Source: Corallium rubrum
Taxonomy: Eukaryota > Cnidaria > Anthozoa > Scleralcyonacea > Coralliidae
Length of the DNA stretch: 64,000 bases
Reading direction: 5' to 3'
Assembly (NCBI GenBank): GCA_964035015.1
Contig: OZ035997.1
Location: 88,261,465 to 88,325,464 of the forward strand
Shown here: piece by piece, positions 62,500 through 64,000 of the stretch
Position numbering within the stretch: the stretch's first letter is position 1
Layout of the letters: every line of letters begins with the position of its first letter
The notes under the pieces: generated by a model
Seen by the model: the letters and a program-made list of their open reading frames with translations, nothing else
Database searches by the model: none
Told to the model about the DNA's origin: nothing
Position numbers and translations under genes: made by a program

Positions 62500-64000
62500 G
62501 CTCTTATGGGGAAGAGGTCAGAAAAACTTGGGTGGAGTTGGCAAACTCAGGTGGAGTGGGCAATCTTGGGTGGAATGGGCAAGGGGGTGTCACATTGGCT
62601 ACAGACTACATGAAGTTGCTTGTGGGTTTTCGTTCCATTTGAGGCAGCACTTCACTTGCGATAGTAATTTCTAGTTTAAAGATATTTTACAACTTGTTTT
62701 AATTTTTTGAGATATTTCAGTTTGTTTGATATGTAAATGAGATGGTCTCTGACGTCATAACCGGCGTACAGCATTTTCGTGCATCAGGGTCTTAGCCAGC
62801 CAGCCGTCCAGTCGCTTTTGGACGGCCTGTTTCGATTTAAGACGGCCAGTTGATAAAAACGGCATTTGGACGGCTGTTTACTATATTGACACCTTTTGGA
62901 CGGCTGCAGTAAAGAATCTAAAGGGCACCTTTCATTATTCTAATATTTTTGGTGGCACTAATCGGCCATCAGCGAAACAATTATCGCGCATAAGACATGT
63001 ATTTTGACGTTCTGATTCACCACACTGCACAGGAATGCATCTAGGCTCGGATTCCAGCCGTTGTGTCTCGGTGCACCCGCGATCCCTGACCCAACGGCTG
63101 GAATCTGAGCCTAGAATGCATCGCCCATCGTTCGAATCATCGGATAATGCTAGGGGGTGCACGCACATGTAACAATATAGCAGACACCCCCTCTAGTTTC
63201 TGGGAGTCTGCACCAGAATGACCAGCAGATATAAACAAAACTTGTGCCTCGATGCCTGACGTGCCATGAATAATGGAGGAGAATTATGAGTCGTCGTCAA
63301 ACTGAACAAAGACAGTTGTCAGATTTCTTTTGTTCAGTCGAATCTGATGACATTGACAGTGAGCATTATGGTTACTGCCCAAATTTTAAAATTTTAAGAG
63401 GGGGGGGGGGTTGCAGCTTTGCCGGGAAATACACTGCCAGATTGGCAATTTGGACACCCATGCAAGTTCCAGATCCTGACAAAGAACCTGTCGTGCATTA
63501 CAAAGTCGCTTATATCCCTTCATAGTTGCTCAACATAAAATGTTCTGCAGTGTTATGTGGAGTTTAAATGTGCCCTGTTGTTGAACAAACTTCAAAGCTC
63601 CTATAATGAGCTGCGATTTTATTTTGAACCGTACTTTACACCACGCACATCCTTTGTTCTAGGTTTATTAATATTTCAATAGCACAGTGTGATTGAACTG
63701 AAACGTTGCCATTGGATAATTCGTTTATTATACTAAAATACAATGGGTTCAGTGCTCGTGTACCGTGCACAAAAATGCAAAAAGGCTAACAAAAATATAG
63801 AACAAAGACTTCAGCTGAGTTTCCAGACCATATTTGAATGACTATATGATATAACTAGCCTGCAGGTCCCTTATTGGCCATGCGCAGTTTTACACCGCGG
63901 TCATAAAACCCAAAAGTCCTTCCTAGAGAAGAAATACACGCGTCTGTGAACCCTGGGAAGGAGTTAAAGAAATTCTAGCTAGTGCATGCTTCTAAATGAA
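62500..64000. other. TAF9 3' side: repeat fragments, no exon identified
   Basis: CAGGGTCTTAGCCAGCC at 62785 is a hAT-type end followed by GGACGGC repeats. 63045-63115 contains an inverted repeat (GGCTCGGATTCCAGCCG...). A plus-strand ORF at 63286-63525 (MSRRQTEQRQLSDFF, acidic SVESDDIDSEH) may be transposon-derived. 63672-63850 is a diverged half-copy of the MITE at 44181. No acidic TAF9 C-terminal exon was recognised. Confidence 0.45.

Noticed and set aside
1-64000. CRISPR array
   Set aside because: No regularly spaced direct repeats with unique spacers; the repeats present are head-to-tail satellites or transposon ends in a spliced eukaryotic genome.

Overview
The window reads as nuclear DNA of an invertebrate animal with intron-rich, repeat-choked genes. 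The composition is AT-rich, host exons are short and spliced with GT-AG signals and matching phases, and mobile DNA is dense: Penelope-like retroelements with GIY-YIG domains, non-LTR retrotransposons, hAT and TTAA-target MITEs, a Helitron-like family and a Polinton-type DNA polymerase B remnant. A cnidarian or another early-branching marine animal fits best, but this is an inference from repeat content and protein divergence, not from a diagnostic gene.

The anchors are two divergent genes for core RNA polymerase II machinery. MED4 (Mediator subunit 4) runs on the minus strand from an ATG at 47100 to a stop at 17218, about 30 kb, with eight coding exons located and one small connecting exon missing. 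TAF9 (TFIID/SAGA histone-fold subunit) runs on the plus strand from an ATG at 47168; exons 1-4 end at 62124 and the C-terminal end lies outside what I can find. The two start codons are separated by only 67 bp, so the pair must share a compact bidirectional promoter.

Layout. 1-7 kb: a minisatellite, a death-domain exon (minus), Helitron-like copy 1 and broken LINEs. 7-17 kb: unrecognised small genes (plus 7350-8638, possibly reaching 11337; minus 12122-12563), tandem repeats, a foldback MITE between two 145-bp direct repeats, and a retro-inserted element carrying a sacsin-like fragment. 17-47 kb: MED4, whose introns hold giant tetranucleotide arrays, a 90-aa five-exon gene inside a TIR-bounded element, a Penelope palindrome, hAT elements, a DNA polymerase B palindrome and three Helitron-like copies. 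47-64 kb: TAF9, whose introns hold hAT and TTAA elements, a LINE, three Helitron-like copies, a second Penelope palindrome and a GC-rich tandem-repeat block.

The repeats are themselves informative. Nested insertions give filled/empty comparisons that define element ends. Three separate palindromes carry transposon genes reading outward from the centre. Several microsatellites have a symmetric A-B-A structure. Most long open frames in this window (up to 688 codons) are microsatellite translations and are not genes.
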